The notes under the pieces were generated by a model. The model did no database searches. It saw only the letters and a list, made by a program, of their open reading frames with translations, and was not told the DNA's origin. From Acidobacteriota bacterium (GTDB taxonomy: Bacteria; Acidobacteriota; UBA4820; DSQY01), in NCBI GenBank assembly GCA_040752915.1, contig JBFMHB010000001.1, forward strand, positions 1 through 64,000: DNA of 64,000 nucleotides. Reading direction: 5' to 3'. Position numbers and translations under genes: made by a program. How positions within the stretch are numbered: position 1 is the stretch's first letter; every line of letters starts with the position of its first letter. Below are positions 1 to 10,040 of this stretch, one piece after another.

Positions 1-3000
1 CGGATGGACGGGATCCGACAGGTCCAGGATGCGCAGCCCTCCATTCGCGTCGGCGAGGTAGGCGCGACCGGCGTCCAGCGCCACCATGCGCGCGCCTCCG
101 GGCGTGTCCAGGCGGAAGACCTCGTGCGGGTCGGCCGGGTCGGAGACGTCCAGGACCACGAGGCCGTAGGTGTTGGCGCAGAAGTAGGCGAGGGTGCCTG
201 ACACGGCGCAGGAGAACCCGAAACGGTCCGTGTACGACCCGAGGAGGACGGGCGTCGCGGAAGTGCTCACGTCCACAAGGTGGAGGCCCCCGTATCGCTC
301 GGATACGAAGGCCGTGTTCCCCGAGACCGTCACCGAGCGGAGGGACCCCCCGGGCCTTGACCAGAGTCCGAGTTGGACGGGCGCGGAGGGGTCCGAAACG
401 TCCATGACCGCGAGGCCTTCAGAATACCTGGCCACGTAGGCGAGGCTCCCGTTGGTGTGCAGAGAGAGCGTGGACTCCTCCGAATCGTCCCGGTAGCCCA
501 GTTCCCCCATGGCGGCGGGAGCGGACACGTCGAGAATCCGGAGCCCCCCGAAATCGTCGCCCACGAAGGCCCGGCTCCCATCGAGCCAGACATGCATGGC
601 GACGCCGGGCGTGTCGATCTGCCCCAGGAGCGCGGGCGCCGAGGGGATGGTGACGTCCAGGGCCTTGATGCCGCCGGGACCGTCGCACAGGAAGGCCGTG
701 GCTCCTGAAAGAACGACCCATTCGGTGTAGTTGGGCGTCACGTAGGAGCCCACTTCCACGGGAAGGGCCGGATTGGCGAGGCTGAAGACCCTCATCCCGT
801 TGGTGGCATCGGCCACGTACAGGTATTCGCCCGATCGGGCCACGCTTTCGGGCCAATCCCCGAGATCCACGGCGGTGAGGAGCACGGGGACGGCGGGATT
901 CGTCACGTTCATCACGACCAGCCCGTCGTAGGCGTCCACCACATAGGCGTACTTGGTGAAGGCCTTCTCATACAAAGTGAGGTCCCTGGCGTGCGAGGTG
1001 GCGAGGGTCCCGATGATGGAAGGCGAGGTGAGGGGGGAGAGGCTGACGACCCGCAGGCCCGAGGTCTGGTCCGCCGCGTAGAGCAGGCCCCCGTAGAACT
1101 CCATCCCGCCTCGAAGGCCCGCGAAGCCGCCCAGGGTTGAGACCTCGGAGGGAGTCTCCGGGTCGGCAAGGTCGTAGATCGTGAGCGTTCCGTTGGTCAG
1201 GGGAGCGAAGAGATACCCTTCCGCCACGAGCAACTCTCCTTCGTCCACTGGCGCGGGGAGGGGGAGTTCCCGGACGACGGAAGGATGGGCGGGATCGGAA
1301 ACCTCCAGCACCGTCAAGTAAAGGCCGTTCCCATAATAGGCGTACGCACCGTAGACCACCGAGGAACGGACCATACCATACGGCTTCTCGGGCCAGCGCC
1401 CCACCCGGGTCAAGCACCCCGTGGTGAAGCTCCGGGGTCCGTCCGAGGAGAGAACCGCGCCGCAGGGCGTTCGGGCCTCCACGTCCCAGTAGTAGGTGGC
1501 TCCCGGCGTCAGCCCCTCGACCGAGGTTTCCGTCGCAGTCAGCCCAGAGGTGTGAAGGGGAGGCGGGCTGGTCGTGCCCAGGCGGAGATCGTAGGACGTG
1601 GCGCCGTCGCTTGGCGTCCAGTAAAAGGCCGCGCTCGTGGAGAGGCTAGCGGAGGCGTCCGGCGGGTGGAGGACGGTGAAGGCGCCCGGAGTGGGATCGC
1701 AGATCGTTGTGGAAGCGTCGGCGGAGTTGTTGGCCGCCGAAGGGTCGAACACCGAGCCCGACACCTCCGCGTGGGCGGCCGCCGTCCCCGGAGGCCCCAC
1801 GGTGAAGGCCGCGGAAAGCGAATCCGTGGCGCCCGAGGCCATGGCGCCCACGGACGCCGTCAAGGTCAGGGTTCCCGCGTCCCAGGACCAGCGTGGGTCG
1901 CTGGATCCGGGGAGGAAAGTCAGGGTGGTCCCCACGGGCGAGAAGGTCTCCGTGACCGTTGCTGAGGAGGTGTCGGGGCCTCCATTGGACAGGGAGAGGG
2001 TGTAGGTCAGGGTGGTGTTCTCGGGAACGGGGTCGGGAGCATCGGTGAAGGCGGTGATGGCGAGGTCCGCGATCGGCGAAACGGTAGTCGTGGCGGAGGC
2101 CGAGTCGTTTCCCGAATCGGGATCGGTGGTGGAGGAGGAGACGGAGGCGTCGGCCTCGAGGGAGCCGGTCCCGGAAACGGTGAAGACCGCGTCGAGGGAG
2201 GTGGAGACCCCATCGGCCAGGGTTCCCAGGTCGGCGGTGAGGGTCATGGTCCCCGCATCCCAGGCCCACCGCGCGTCGCTCGAGCCAGGGACGAAGGCGA
2301 CGGAGACCCCGGCGGGCGCCAGGACGAGGGAGACGATGGCGCCCTCGGCCTCATCGGGCCCGTCATTCTCGATGGTCAGGCCGTATGTGAGGTCCTGCAG
2401 GTTGTTCACGGGATCGGGAGAATCGGTGAAGGAGGCGATTCGAAGGTCCGCTTCGGCGTGAAGGCGCAGGTCCATCTCGGGCCAGCCGTTGATGGGGGGG
2501 CTGAACCAGCGTCCAGAGCCTTGGTAGGGAAGGGTCACCGGATCGAAGAGGAGCCGCGCCCGCCAGTGGTACCCGCCGGCGTCATCCAGACCGGTGATCG
2601 CGTTCTGAAGAGCCGCGCCCGAGAGGGACGAGTCGGCCCAGGCAGAAACCTGGAGCCCCGTCCCGTCGAAGGCCGCGCCGAAGGGCTTGACCTCCGTCTG
2701 AAGGCGGAGGTTGCCGCGCCCGAAGGGGGAGCGGCCCAGGGCCGCGATCCGGAAGCCGTCCCGGTCGTCGGAGAGGCCCAAGGGACCGATGGGGGCCGAA
2801 TCGTCAAGGCGTCTCTGCCCGGGGGTCAGGGCAAGGCCTCCTCCCCCTCCGCCGCCGTAGAAGAAGGCCACTCGGCCTTCGTCCGATTCCCCGTTGTCGT
2901 ACCCTTGGGCGCAGATCAGGAGGTCCGCTCTGCCGTCTCCGTCCACGTCCCCGGCGGAGGAAGCCGCCAGCCCGAAGAACTCGCCGGCCTGGATGCCCTC

Positions 3001-6000
3001 CCACGTGGTGGCGGAGGGCGTGGAGGGACCGGTGACGGAGCCATAGAAAGCCCACGCCTTGCCGCAATTGGCCCCGGCGGAGCCGTCGAAGGCGAGTGCA
3101 CCGGCGGCGAAGTCGGAAAAGCCGTCGCCATTCCAGTCTCCCCCGCCTGAAAGGCCGTACCCGAACTGGGCGTCGGCCTGATCGGATTCGGCGGCCCAAG
3201 ACGGCGTGGCGGCCAGGCCCGACGCCGAGCCCTGGAAGAGGCACACCCGCCCCTCGTGGATTTGACCGGAAGAGTGATTCGGGGCCCCCACGAGGAGGTC
3301 CGAGTAGCCGTCTCCGTTCACATCTCCAGCGCCCGCCGCGCGCCATCCGAAGCGTTCGGACTCGCCGTCGCTCGCGGCGGACCAGTCGAAGTTGGCGGGC
3401 GTGCCGGCATCACCGAGGCCCGAGGTGGAGCCGTACCAGACGAAGACGCGCCCCCGGTCGCCGTTGTAGGCGTATTCGGCCACAAACACGTCCGAGAATC
3501 CGTCGCCGTTCACGTCCCCCGCGGAACCCACTGAGTTTCCGAACCACGCCTCGGCCTGGTCGCTGGCGGCCGTCCAATCGGGAGAGGCGGCCAATCCGGC
3601 GGGCGACCCGTGAAACAGGTAGGCGCGTCCCGGGCAATGGCAGTCCCATAGAGTGGGCGCTCCCAGGAGGACGTCGGCGTAGCCGTCGCCGTTGACGTCT
3701 CCGGCGGAGGCCACGGGATTGCCCATCGTCCGGTAAGCGAGATTCGATTCGAAGGCCCAGTCCGGGGATCCTCCCAGACCCGATGGGGAACCCAGGAACA
3801 GGAGCGCGCGCCCCTCGCGGGTCTGGCCGTTGCTGTACCCCGCCTCCCCGATGAGGACGTCGGCGTAGCCGTCGCCGTTGACGTCTCCGGCTCCCGCCGC
3901 CGAGACGCCGAGCCAGCCATCCGGCTGGGTGCCTTCCAGGGTCCAATCGGGCGTGGCGTCGGGGCCCCCGGCGCTTCCGAAGAAGAGCTCGACCTTCCCC
4001 GCATTGGCGCCTCCTGCGGTGTCGAAGCCGTTGGAGCCTAGGAGGAAATCATCGAAGCCGTCGCCATTCACGTCGCCGGCGGAGGCGAGGGAGGTGCCCC
4101 AGTAGGCATTCGCCTGGTTCCCCTCCGTGGACCAGGAGGAGGCGGCGCCAAGGCCGTCGGGGCCCCCGTGGAAGACGTAGGCGCGTCCCTCGTCCGCCTG
4201 GCCATTGTCGTAGAGCATGGCGCCCGCGATGATATCCGCGTAGCCGTCGCCGTTCACGTCGCCTGCGGTGGCCACGGGGAAGCCCAGGCAGGCCGTGTTC
4301 TGGTCGCTCTCCGCGGTCCAGGACGCCGTGGCGGCGGGACCGCCGGACCCGCCCAGGTAAACGAAGAGTCGTCCTTCGCGGAACTGCCCGTTGGTGAAAT
4401 ACATAGATCCGATCAGGAGGTCGGCGTAGGTGTCTCCGTTCACGTCTCCTGCGGAGGAAACGGAGAAGCCGTAGCGGGCGTCCGCTTGGTCGGCCTGGCC
4501 GGTCCACGCCGGGGAGGCCGAAGGTCCCGAAGATCCGCCCAGGTACACGAAGGCGGCCCCTTCGTTGGATTGACCGAGGTCATAGTTGGGCGCGCCGACG
4601 ACCACGTCGGCGTAACCGTCTCCGTTCACGTCTCCGGCCGTGCCGACGGAAATGCCAAATCCCGCAGACGCTTGGCCCGATGTGGCGCTCAGGGCGGGTG
4701 GGGTGAGGAGGCCCGACGCGGACCCGAGAAACACGAAGGCACCCCCATCGTCTCCAAAGGCGCCGTCGTACCCGTCGGCGCCCACGATGACGTCCGCGTA
4801 TCCGTCGCCGTTCACGTCCCCGGCCGTCCCCGCGCTGGTTCCGAATCGGGCGTAGGCTTGATTGGCTTGAAGAGAGGCGGCGTAACCCGTGCTCAAGCCC
4901 GCCGGCGATCCGTGAAAAACGAAAACCACACCTTCGTCGGTTTCCCCGTCGTCGTAGTAATAGGCGCCGGATAGAACGTCCGAATACCCGTCGCCGTTCA
5001 CGTCCCCGGCCGTCCCGGCGGACATGCCCAGCTGGGCCCCGGCCTGGCCGCCCTCGACCGTCCAGTCGGGCGTGGCGGACAAGCCGCCAGGGCCGCCGTG
5101 GTACACGAAGGCCGCGCCCTCCAGGGATTCTCCGTTCGTGTAACCGGACGCGCCGATGATCACGTCCGAGAAACCGTCGCCGTTCACGTCCCCGGCCGTT
5201 CCCACGACGCGCCCGAAGGAGGCATTGGCCATGTCGGACTCCGCCGTCCAGGCAGGGGACGTGGCGAGCCCCGAGGCGCTCCCGTAATACACGTACGCGC
5301 GGCCCTCGCCGGACTGCCCGTTGTCGTACCCCGGAGCCCCCACGATGACGTCCGAGTAGCCGTCGCCGTTCACGTCCCCGGCCGTCCCGGCGCCGTAGCC
5401 GAAATTGGCGTCGGCTTGATCGGCCTCGCCGGTCCAGGAGGCGGCGGTGGCCAGCGCTTCCACGGTGACGGGCCAGGCAGGGGCTTCTCCGAAGGCGACG
5501 AAGAGCCGCGAGTCGTGGCCCTTCGTTCCGACGAGTCGGACGGAAAGGCTCCGGCCCGCGGCATCGGCGGCCCTCAGCTCGCCCAACCGAAGGACGGCCG
5601 GACCGCCTCCCGGGGCACGAAAGTCAATGGCTCGTCCGTCGGAGGCGAGGGAGGGCAAAAGGCCGTCCACGCGCCGCAGAAGGGGGACCCTGGCTTCCTG
5701 CCCGTGGCCTTCCTGCGCAGAGAGGGTCCACCTGAAAAGGAGGCCCCGCGGGGAGTTCTCCACGCTCAGAACCAGCCCTGGTCGCTCAAACAGCGCAACC
5801 GCGCCGTCAACGCGGGGAAGGGGAGGGTTTGCCGCATCGGCCCCGGGAAGGCGAAGGCCCAGCTTCCAGGAGGGTTCGGAGGGTCGGCGGGGGATGATCC
5901 AGATCCCTTCCGGCACGAAGCAGGTCCGGAAGCCTTGCGCCCGATTGGGCGCCTGAAAGGCCTCCGGAATGCCGTTCAGGGAAGTCCTGGTTTGCCAGGA

Positions 6001-6186
6001 GATCTCGTACTCCGACGCCTCGAGCTGGCGCTGGACCGTTTCGAGCCATCCCTCTGGGGCGGGCGGCGGATCGGCGGCCTTCAGCGAAGCCGAGCCGGCC
6101 AGCCAGAGCGCCGTGGAGGCCGCGACGAGACCAAATAGGGAAGGCCACCGATGCCGCCCGAGGGCGGTTAAACGCCTTTCTGACAT
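1..6186 (-). CDS. Giant secreted FG-GAP / DUF11 / LVIVD repeat protein, C-terminus beyond window
   Basis: The frame is open from an ATG at 6186 to the left edge, giving at least 2062 residues without a stop. Residues 1-38 form a Sec signal peptide (RR..., hydrophobic core, then SLKAADPPP). Residues of about 250-1110 hold 14 FG-GAP units of about 62 residues, each with a calcium-loop motif such as DVNGDGYSDV; the last two are variants (DWNGDGFSD, DVDGDGRAD). Two DUF11-type beta domains follow (about 1240-1500, both beginning ADL.I..FTD.PDPV), then a fibronectin III-like domain (about 1500-1585), then eleven LVIVD-like units (pattern YVAD..GL.VLDVSDP..P). Fourteen FG-GAP units would suit two seven-bladed propellers, which is an inference. 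It is probably a cell-surface or secreted adhesion or scaffold protein. The natural C-terminus and any anchoring signal are not visible. Confidence 0.9.
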   Translation of the reverse strand, partial: MSERRLTALGRHRWPSLFGLVAASTALWLAGSASLKAADPPPAPEGWLETVQRQLEASEYEISWQTRTSLNGIPEAFQAPNRAQGFRTCFVPEGIWIIPRRPSEPSWKLGLRLPGADAANPPLPRVDGAVALFERPGLVLSVENSPRGLLFRWTLSAQEGHGQEARVPLLRRVDGLLPSLASDGRAIDFRAPGGGPAVLRLGELRAADAAGRSLSVRLVGTKGHDSRLFVAFGEAPAWPVTVEALATAASWTGEADQADANFGYGAGTAGDVNGDGYSDVIVGAPGYDNGQSGEGRAYVYYGSASGLATSPAWTAESDMANASFGRVVGTAGDVNGDGFSDVIIGASGYTNGESLEGAAFVYHGGPGGLSATPDWTVEGGQAGAQLGMSAGTAGDVNGDGYSDVLSGAYYYDDGETDEGVVFVFHGSPAGLSTGYAASLQANQAYARFGTSAGTAGDVNGDGYADVIVGADGYDGAFGDDGGAFVFLGSASGLLTPPALSATSGQASAGFGISVGTAGDVNGDGYADVVVGAPNYDLGQSNEGAAFVYLGGSSGPSASPAWTGQADQADARYGFSVSSAGDVNGDTYADLLIGSMYFTNGQFREGRLFVYLGGSGGPAATASWTAESDQNTACLGFPVATAGDVNGDGYADIIAGAMLYDNGQADEGRAYVFHGGPDGLGAASSWSTEGNQANAYWGTSLASAGDVNGDGFDDFLLGSNGFDTAGGANAGKVELFFGSAGGPDATPDWTLEGTQPDGWLGVSAAGAGDVNGDGYADVLIGEAGYSNGQTREGRALLFLGSPSGLGGSPDWAFESNLAYRTMGNPVASAGDVNGDGYADVLLGAPTLWDCHCPGRAYLFHGSPAGLAASPDWTAASDQAEAWFGNSVGSAGDVNGDGFSDVFVAEYAYNGDRGRVFVWYGSTSGLGDAGTPANFDWSAASDGESERFGWRAAGAGDVNGDGYSDLLVGAPNHSSGQIHEGRVCLFQGSASGLAATPSWAAESDQADAQFGYGLSGGGDWNGDGFSDFAAGALAFDGSAGANCGKAWAFYGSVTGPSTPSATTWEGIQAGEFFGLAASSAGDVDGDGRADLLICAQGYDNGESDEGRVAFFYGGGGGGGLALTPGQRRLDDSAPIGPLGLSDDRDGFRIAALGRSPFGRGNLRLQTEVKPFGAAFDGTGLQVSAWADSSLSGAALQNAITGLDDAGGYHWRARLLFDPVTLPYQGSGRWFSPPINGWPEMDLRLHAEADLRIASFTDSPDPVNNLQDLTYGLTIENDGPDEAEGAIVSLVLAPAGVSVAFVPGSSDARWAWDAGTMTLTADLGTLADGVSTSLDAVFTVSGTGSLEADASVSSSTTDPDSGNDSASATTTVSPIADLAITAFTDAPDPVPENTTLTYTLSLSNGGPDTSSATVTETFSPVGTTLTFLPGSSDPRWSWDAGTLTLTASVGAMASGATDSLSAAFTVGPPGTAAAHAEVSGSVFDPSAANNSADASTTICDPTPGAFTVLHPPDASASLSTSAAFYWTPSDGATSYDLRLGTTSPPPLHTSGLTATETSVEGLTPGATYYWDVEARTPCGAVLSSDGPRSFTTGCLTRVGRWPEKPYGMVRSSVVYGAYAYYGNGLYLTVLEVSDPAHPSVVRELPLPAPVDEGELLVAEGYLFAPLTNGTLTIYDLADPETPSEVSTLGGFAGLRGGMEFYGGLLYAADQTSGLRVVSLSPLTSPSIIGTLATSHARDLTLYEKAFTKYAYVVDAYDGLVVMNVTNPAVPVLLTAVDLGDWPESVARSGEYLYVADATNGMRVFSLANPALPVEVGSYVTPNYTEWVVLSGATAFLCDGPGGIKALDVTIPSAPALLGQIDTPGVAMHVWLDGSRAFVGDDFGGLRILDVSAPAAMGELGYRDDSEESTLSLHTNGSLAYVARYSEGLAVMDVSDPSAPVQLGLWSRPGGSLRSVTVSGNTAFVSERYGGLHLVDVSTSATPVLLGSYTDRFGFSCAVSGTLAYFCANTYGLVVLDVSDPADPHEVFRLDTPGGARMVALDAGRAYLADANGGLRILDLSDPVHP

Positions 6187-6239
6187 GGGATTCCCCCTCC
6201 CGCTGTTCAGACCGGACAAGCCAATGGAGCGTCCCGGTC

Positions 6240-6268
6240 AGTTTATGGCGGCCCTTCCTGCAAATCAA
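6240..6268 (-). promoter_or_regulatory. Sigma70-type promoter of the giant repeat protein
   Basis: Read on the minus strand, TTGATT (6268-6263) is followed by a 17-nt spacer and TAAACT (6245-6240). This would give a leader of roughly 45 nt before the ATG at 6186, with a GGGAGGGGG ribosome binding site just upstream of the start. Confidence 0.55.
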
Positions 6269-6290
6269 GGACGCCTCGGAGGAGGTAGGG

Positions 6291-8048
6291 TCAGTCGCCG
6301 ATTTCCCGGGGGATGCTGCGCTTGAGGTTCATGATCTGCATTTCGAGGAGGGCCTTCTCCATGGCCAGGCCAGCCTGGGCCATGAAGATCTCCATGCCCG
6401 TCAAGTCGGGCAGTTCCTCGCCTCCCCGTCCGTTGTCGCCGTAGAGGAGCGCGATCACTCGCCCACGGCTCACCATGGGTATGGCCGCCAGACGGGACGG
6501 CTCGATGGCGCCGATGGCGGCGGTGAAATCGCGGTCCAAGGTCGAGAGGTCCTCCCGGGTCTTCAGGACCGTGAGGCGGTCCGTGACGGCTCCGTCCAGG
6601 AAGGATCCGGCACCGGAGGGAATCTTCAGGCGCCGCACCTTGGCCATCATGAGTTCGGGATCCCCCGTCTCGCCGAACCCCCCGAGGCCGATGTAGGCCT
6701 CCCTCCGGACCAGGAAGAGGATGGCGCGATCGAAATACTCGGCGGCCAGACGAAGGACAAGGAGCGAGATCTCGCTGGATTCTTTGGGACTGGCGAGTTC
6801 GCCCATGAGGCCCTTCAGGAGGGAGAGCTGGTCGCGGATCCGGTCCCCGGGGGCCGGGGACTCGGCGCCCAGGTCGTGGAGGAAGGTCACCACCTCTTCT
6901 TCCACGGGAGGAACGAGGCGGTCCACCTCGTCACAGAAGGTCTTGGCGAAGGATTCGATGGACTTTTCGAACTCGTCCACCCGGAGGCGGGCCAGCCCAG
7001 GCTTCTCGAGGATGGCGGAGGCTCCATGGCGACGGGCCATTCCCAGGAGCGCGTCGTCGCTCAGGTCCGTCATCAGGAGAACCTTCACCTGCGGAAAGCT
7101 CTGGACCGACTCTTGAAGGACTTCGAGGCCGCCCAGGTATCCTTCGCCGCTCCGGGTGGACATGAGCAGGTCCACCAGGGAGACGAAGGGACGCTTCTCC
7201 GCGAGGAGCCTCCTGCACGCCGCGGAATAATCCTCGAAGCTGGCCGCCGTCGCCACGTCCTCAAAGTGCTCGATGAGGCGCTTCTTGAGGAGGTGGCGGA
7301 AGGTGGACTCGTCGGCGCAAAGCAAGACCGTGAGCCGGTTTCGTGGAGGGGACACCCGGAGGGTCCGCGGCGGCGCAGGTGCCTGGTCCGAGGGGGACCG
7401 AGGGGGCTCCTTCGTGTCCTCCAACACGGGGGGAGCCGGAGCAGGCGCGGGGGGCTTCGGCCGCGGCGGGGTGGGGGGAAGGACCTCGGGGACGGACACC
7501 GGAGCGGGGGGAGGCGAGGGCGGCCTCGGAGGGACAGCCACGTCGGCCAGGGCGGAATCCGCCAGCGTCTGGGTCAGAAGCACCTGTGGAGACAGCGCTC
7601 TGGCAAGGGGGCAGAAGGGTGGAGGGGCCTCCCCGCCCACGGGGTCTTCGCTCTCCGTCAAGAAGAAGGCGAACTCGCCGCGGGTCTGTTGTGTGAGGAA
7701 CTTGAGCCGGCGCGCCAGTTCCAGCCTCCGCGCCTGTTCTACGAGTTGGGGGTTGAGAGCGCCCGTGTCGAGGAGGCGCTGGAGGACCCTCGAAGGATCC
7801 CCGGCGGCGCGTCGGCGGGCCTCGGCGATCTCGCCCGCTTCCACCAGCCCCGTGGACTCAAAATAGCCGAGGAAGTTGCGTTCCTCGAAATCTCCAACAA
7901 TATCGGCCAGGTTTCCCTGATGAAAATAGACGTACGACACGCCCGACTTCGGGATCGTCAGCCGAAGGACGCCCGTGCGGCGGGACACGTTGACGATCTG
8001 GAGGATGTCCAGAAGTGAGAGGTCTTCCAGGCTTCCGCCCAAGCTCAT
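6291..8048 (-). CDS. DUF4388 (PATAN) - receiver - GAF-like signalling protein
   Basis: 585 residues. The N-terminal 60-100 residues match DUF4388/PATAN (LEDLSLLDILQIVNVSRRTG, FHQGNL), a module common in acidobacterial and deltaproteobacterial signalling proteins. A Pro-rich linker lies at about 185-240. A receiver-like domain (about 243-365) keeps an acidic pair (CADES), a phosphoacceptor Asp (SLVDLLM), the Thr (LLMTD) and the Lys (LEKPG). The C-terminal 180 residues look like a GAF domain (AAIPMVSRGRVIALLYGDN). No output domain is obvious, so it probably works through protein contacts. Its ATG overlaps the stop of the upstream transglutaminase-like gene by 4 bp, indicating one operon. Confidence 0.8.
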   Translation of the reverse strand: MSLGGSLEDLSLLDILQIVNVSRRTGVLRLTIPKSGVSYVYFHQGNLADIVGDFEERNFLGYFESTGLVEAGEIAEARRRAAGDPSRVLQRLLDTGALNPQLVEQARRLELARRLKFLTQQTRGEFAFFLTESEDPVGGEAPPPFCPLARALSPQVLLTQTLADSALADVAVPPRPPSPPPAPVSVPEVLPPTPPRPKPPAPAPAPPVLEDTKEPPRSPSDQAPAPPRTLRVSPPRNRLTVLLCADESTFRHLLKKRLIEHFEDVATAASFEDYSAACRRLLAEKRPFVSLVDLLMSTRSGEGYLGGLEVLQESVQSFPQVKVLLMTDLSDDALLGMARRHGASAILEKPGLARLRVDEFEKSIESFAKTFCDEVDRLVPPVEEEVVTFLHDLGAESPAPGDRIRDQLSLLKGLMGELASPKESSEISLLVLRLAAEYFDRAILFLVRREAYIGLGGFGETGDPELMMAKVRRLKIPSGAGSFLDGAVTDRLTVLKTREDLSTLDRDFTAAIGAIEPSRLAAIPMVSRGRVIALLYGDNGRGGEELPDLTGMEIFMAQAGLAMEKALLEMQIMNLKRSIPREIGD

Positions 8049-9142
8049 GGCGTGCTCCGCTTCCCTGGCTCTCCCAGGCTTTGACTATAGAGGACCAGGA
8101 ACCGCTTGTCCATCGGTCCCAGCACCACCGAGGCTCGGAGCGGCTTGGAACCCGGCGACTCGACCACCAGGCCGTATCGGCCTGGAACGAGGTCCCGAAA
8201 GAAGAAATTGCCCTCCCACAGGTCCATGGAAACGGCCAGGCCGTCCCCCTCCAAACGGGCCCTCCCTTCGAGGGGACGGTCTCCTTCGCCGAGGAACTTG
8301 CCGTGGATCAGCCCCCCCGTGGATGCCGCCACGTTCGGGCGGGCCCAGAGCCGGCAAGGCCCCCCCTGGGGAGGCTCGAAAGCCAGACGATCTTTGGTGG
8401 AGCGAGTCACCAGCCGGCCCCCTTTGTAGGCCTGAAGGTCCCCGGGTTCGAGGGTGTCGCCCGCACGGAGGGCTACGTATCGCTGGGGCACCCATCCGAC
8501 CGAAAGGAGAGGGTCGCAGTACACCGCGCCGATTCCTGGAAGGGCCACTTCCAGCCAGGCGTGGAGCCGCCCGCCCTCAAGCCGCATGAGTTCCCGGGAG
8601 GCGGGAGCGCGCAGACCGATCACGTAACGGCTCGTCAGCCCCTGGGAGTCCAGGAGAAAGCGGGCGGTTCGGGAGAACCCGATGCACGAGGCCCGCCCTT
8701 TTCGAAGAACTTCCTCTGGCGTTTCTTCAAAGCCGGCGGCCTCGTCGTATTCCAGGGCGGAGCGCATGGTCTCCAGAATCGCCACGAGGGCTTCGTCCAG
8801 GCGCTTGCTAGCCGAGAGGGAGCGCCCCAGGCGCTCCCGGAACGCCTGGGGGAGCTGGGGTGAGGGGGGAAGGGGCCGCGCGGCAAAGGGGGTGCGCACG
8901 CCGAGGGGCCCGGCGGAAACCTGGACGCGGATTTCCCATCCACCGCCCTCGGGAAGGACCTCCTGGCGGAACCCGTTCACCTCCACCGCCGGAGGCGCGG
9001 GGGCGCCGGGAGCGTCGAGCCGGTAGGCCGCCTGGGCCCAACCCGAGACCCATCCCACGCCCTCCTCCGCCCGCGAAGGCGCGGCGCCGAGAACGATGAG
9101 GAGGAGAGAGACGAGGCTACAGCGATGCGCGATGAATGGCAT
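8045..9142 (-). CDS. Secreted transglutaminase-like protein
   Basis: 365 residues with a signal peptide (SLVSLLLIVLGAAPSRAEE). A transglutaminase-like core is visible with Cys153 (GRASCIGFSR), His194 (LHAWLEV) and Asp210 (AVYCDP), the order expected for the papain-like triad of the transglut_core family. The C-terminal 100 residues look like a small beta domain (GKFLGEGDRPLEGRARLEG...). The substrate is unknown; relatives crosslink or cleave amide bonds in the envelope. The start overlaps the 3' end of nusB by 26 bp, but the signal peptide supports it. It sits in a minus-strand run with ribH, nusB and the DUF4388 gene. Confidence 0.75.
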   Translation of the reverse strand: MPFIAHRCSLVSLLLIVLGAAPSRAEEGVGWVSGWAQAAYRLDAPGAPAPPAVEVNGFRQEVLPEGGGWEIRVQVSAGPLGVRTPFAARPLPPSPQLPQAFRERLGRSLSASKRLDEALVAILETMRSALEYDEAAGFEETPEEVLRKGRASCIGFSRTARFLLDSQGLTSRYVIGLRAPASRELMRLEGGRLHAWLEVALPGIGAVYCDPLLSVGWVPQRYVALRAGDTLEPGDLQAYKGGRLVTRSTKDRLAFEPPQGGPCRLWARPNVAASTGGLIHGKFLGEGDRPLEGRARLEGDGLAVSMDLWEGNFFFRDLVPGRYGLVVESPGSKPLRASVVLGPMDKRFLVLYSQSLGEPGKRSTP

Positions 9143-9521
9143 CCAGGACGCCGTTCAGGAACTTGCCCGACTCGTCTCCGCCATACTTTTTCCCGATTTC
9201 CACCGCTTCGTTGATGGCCACCTTGGATGGGACCTCGGGGTCGAAGACCATCTCGTAGGCGGCGAGGCGGAGGAGGCCGCGGTCCGTCCGGGTCAGACGC
9301 TCGAGCTTCCAGTGGAGGAGGTGCCGGCGGAGGAGGGCGTCGATCTCCTCCCGGTGGGTCCACACCCCTTCCACGAGGGACTTGGCGAAGTCCCTCACGC
9401 GCTTCGATCCCCGCCGTTCCCGTTCCAGTAGCGGAAGCACGGAGGCCAGATCCTCGACGCCCAGGTCGAGCTGGTAGATGTAGTCCAGCGCCAGTTCTCG
9501 CCCCTCGCGGCGGATGCCCAT
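9117..9521 (-). CDS. nusB: Transcription antitermination factor NusB
   Basis: 134 residues from the ATG at 9521; a GTG one codon upstream is the alternative. The all-helical NusB signature is clear: RREGRELALDYIYQLD at the N-terminus, then LTRTDRGLLRLAAYEM, VAINEAVEIGKKYG and GKFLNGVLDAI. NusB binds boxA RNA with NusE (S10) during rRNA antitermination. The start touches the ribH stop in a TGATG arrangement, the widespread ribH-nusB pair. Confidence 0.95.
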   Translation of the reverse strand: MGIRREGRELALDYIYQLDLGVEDLASVLPLLERERRGSKRVRDFAKSLVEGVWTHREEIDALLRRHLLHWKLERLTRTDRGLLRLAAYEMVFDPEVPSKVAINEAVEIGKKYGGDESGKFLNGVLDAIHRASL

Positions 9522-9985
9522 CACAGGGCCTTGTACAGGTTGACCATCTCGATGGCTGCCAGGGCCGCGTCGAATCCCTTGTTGCCGGCCTTGGTGCCCG
9601 AGCGCTCTATGGCCTGCTCAAGGGTGTCCGTGGTGATGACCCCGAACAGGACGGGCTTGCCCGTCTCCAGGGCCGTCACGGCCAGCCCCTTGGCCACCTC
9701 GGCGGCGATGTACTCGAAATGGGGGGTGTTCCCCCGGATCAGGGCGCCCAGGGCGATGACCGCGTCGTACTTGTTGCTCTCGGCCATTTTCTTGGCCACC
9801 AGCGGGATCTCGAAGCCGCCCGGGACCCAGGCCACCGCGATGGCCTTCTCGTCGGCGCCGTGACGGGCCAGGCAGTCCAGGGCGCCATCCAGGAGCTTGT
9901 TGGAGAAAAACTCGTTGAAGCGGCTCACCACGATCCCGAAGCGGAAGCCCTTGGCCGAAAGGGCGCCTTCTATGGTCTTGACCAT
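9521..9985 (-). CDS. ribH: 6,7-dimethyl-8-ribityllumazine synthase
   Basis: 154 residues, the usual length. It condenses 5-amino-6-ribitylamino-uracil with 3,4-dihydroxy-2-butanone 4-phosphate in riboflavin synthesis. Visible signatures are [74 protein letters not shown] (split motif) and [14 protein letters not shown]. The ATG at 9985 is preferred over an upstream in-frame codon because it is preceded by GGAGGGAGG. Other riboflavin genes are not in the window. A TATACT -10-like hexamer lies at 10032-10037 on the minus strand. Confidence 0.96.
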   Translation of the reverse strand: MVKTIEGALSAKGFRFGIVVSRFNEFFSNKLLDGALDCLARHGADEKAIAVAWVPGGFEIPLVAKKMAESNKYDAVIALGALIRGNTPHFEYIAAEVAKGLAVTALETGKPVLFGVITTDTLEQAIERSGTKAGNKGFDAALAAIEMVNLYKAL

Positions 9986-10040
9986 GCGATCCTCCCTCCG
10001 CGACGCGCGGGCATGTCCGCCCACCATGAACAGTATACTA

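Noticed and set aside
2880-5390. Direct repeats of about 186 bp that could suggest a CRISPR or tandem array
   Set aside because: They are the coding periodicity of FG-GAP units in one reading frame, with no short-repeat/spacer pattern.
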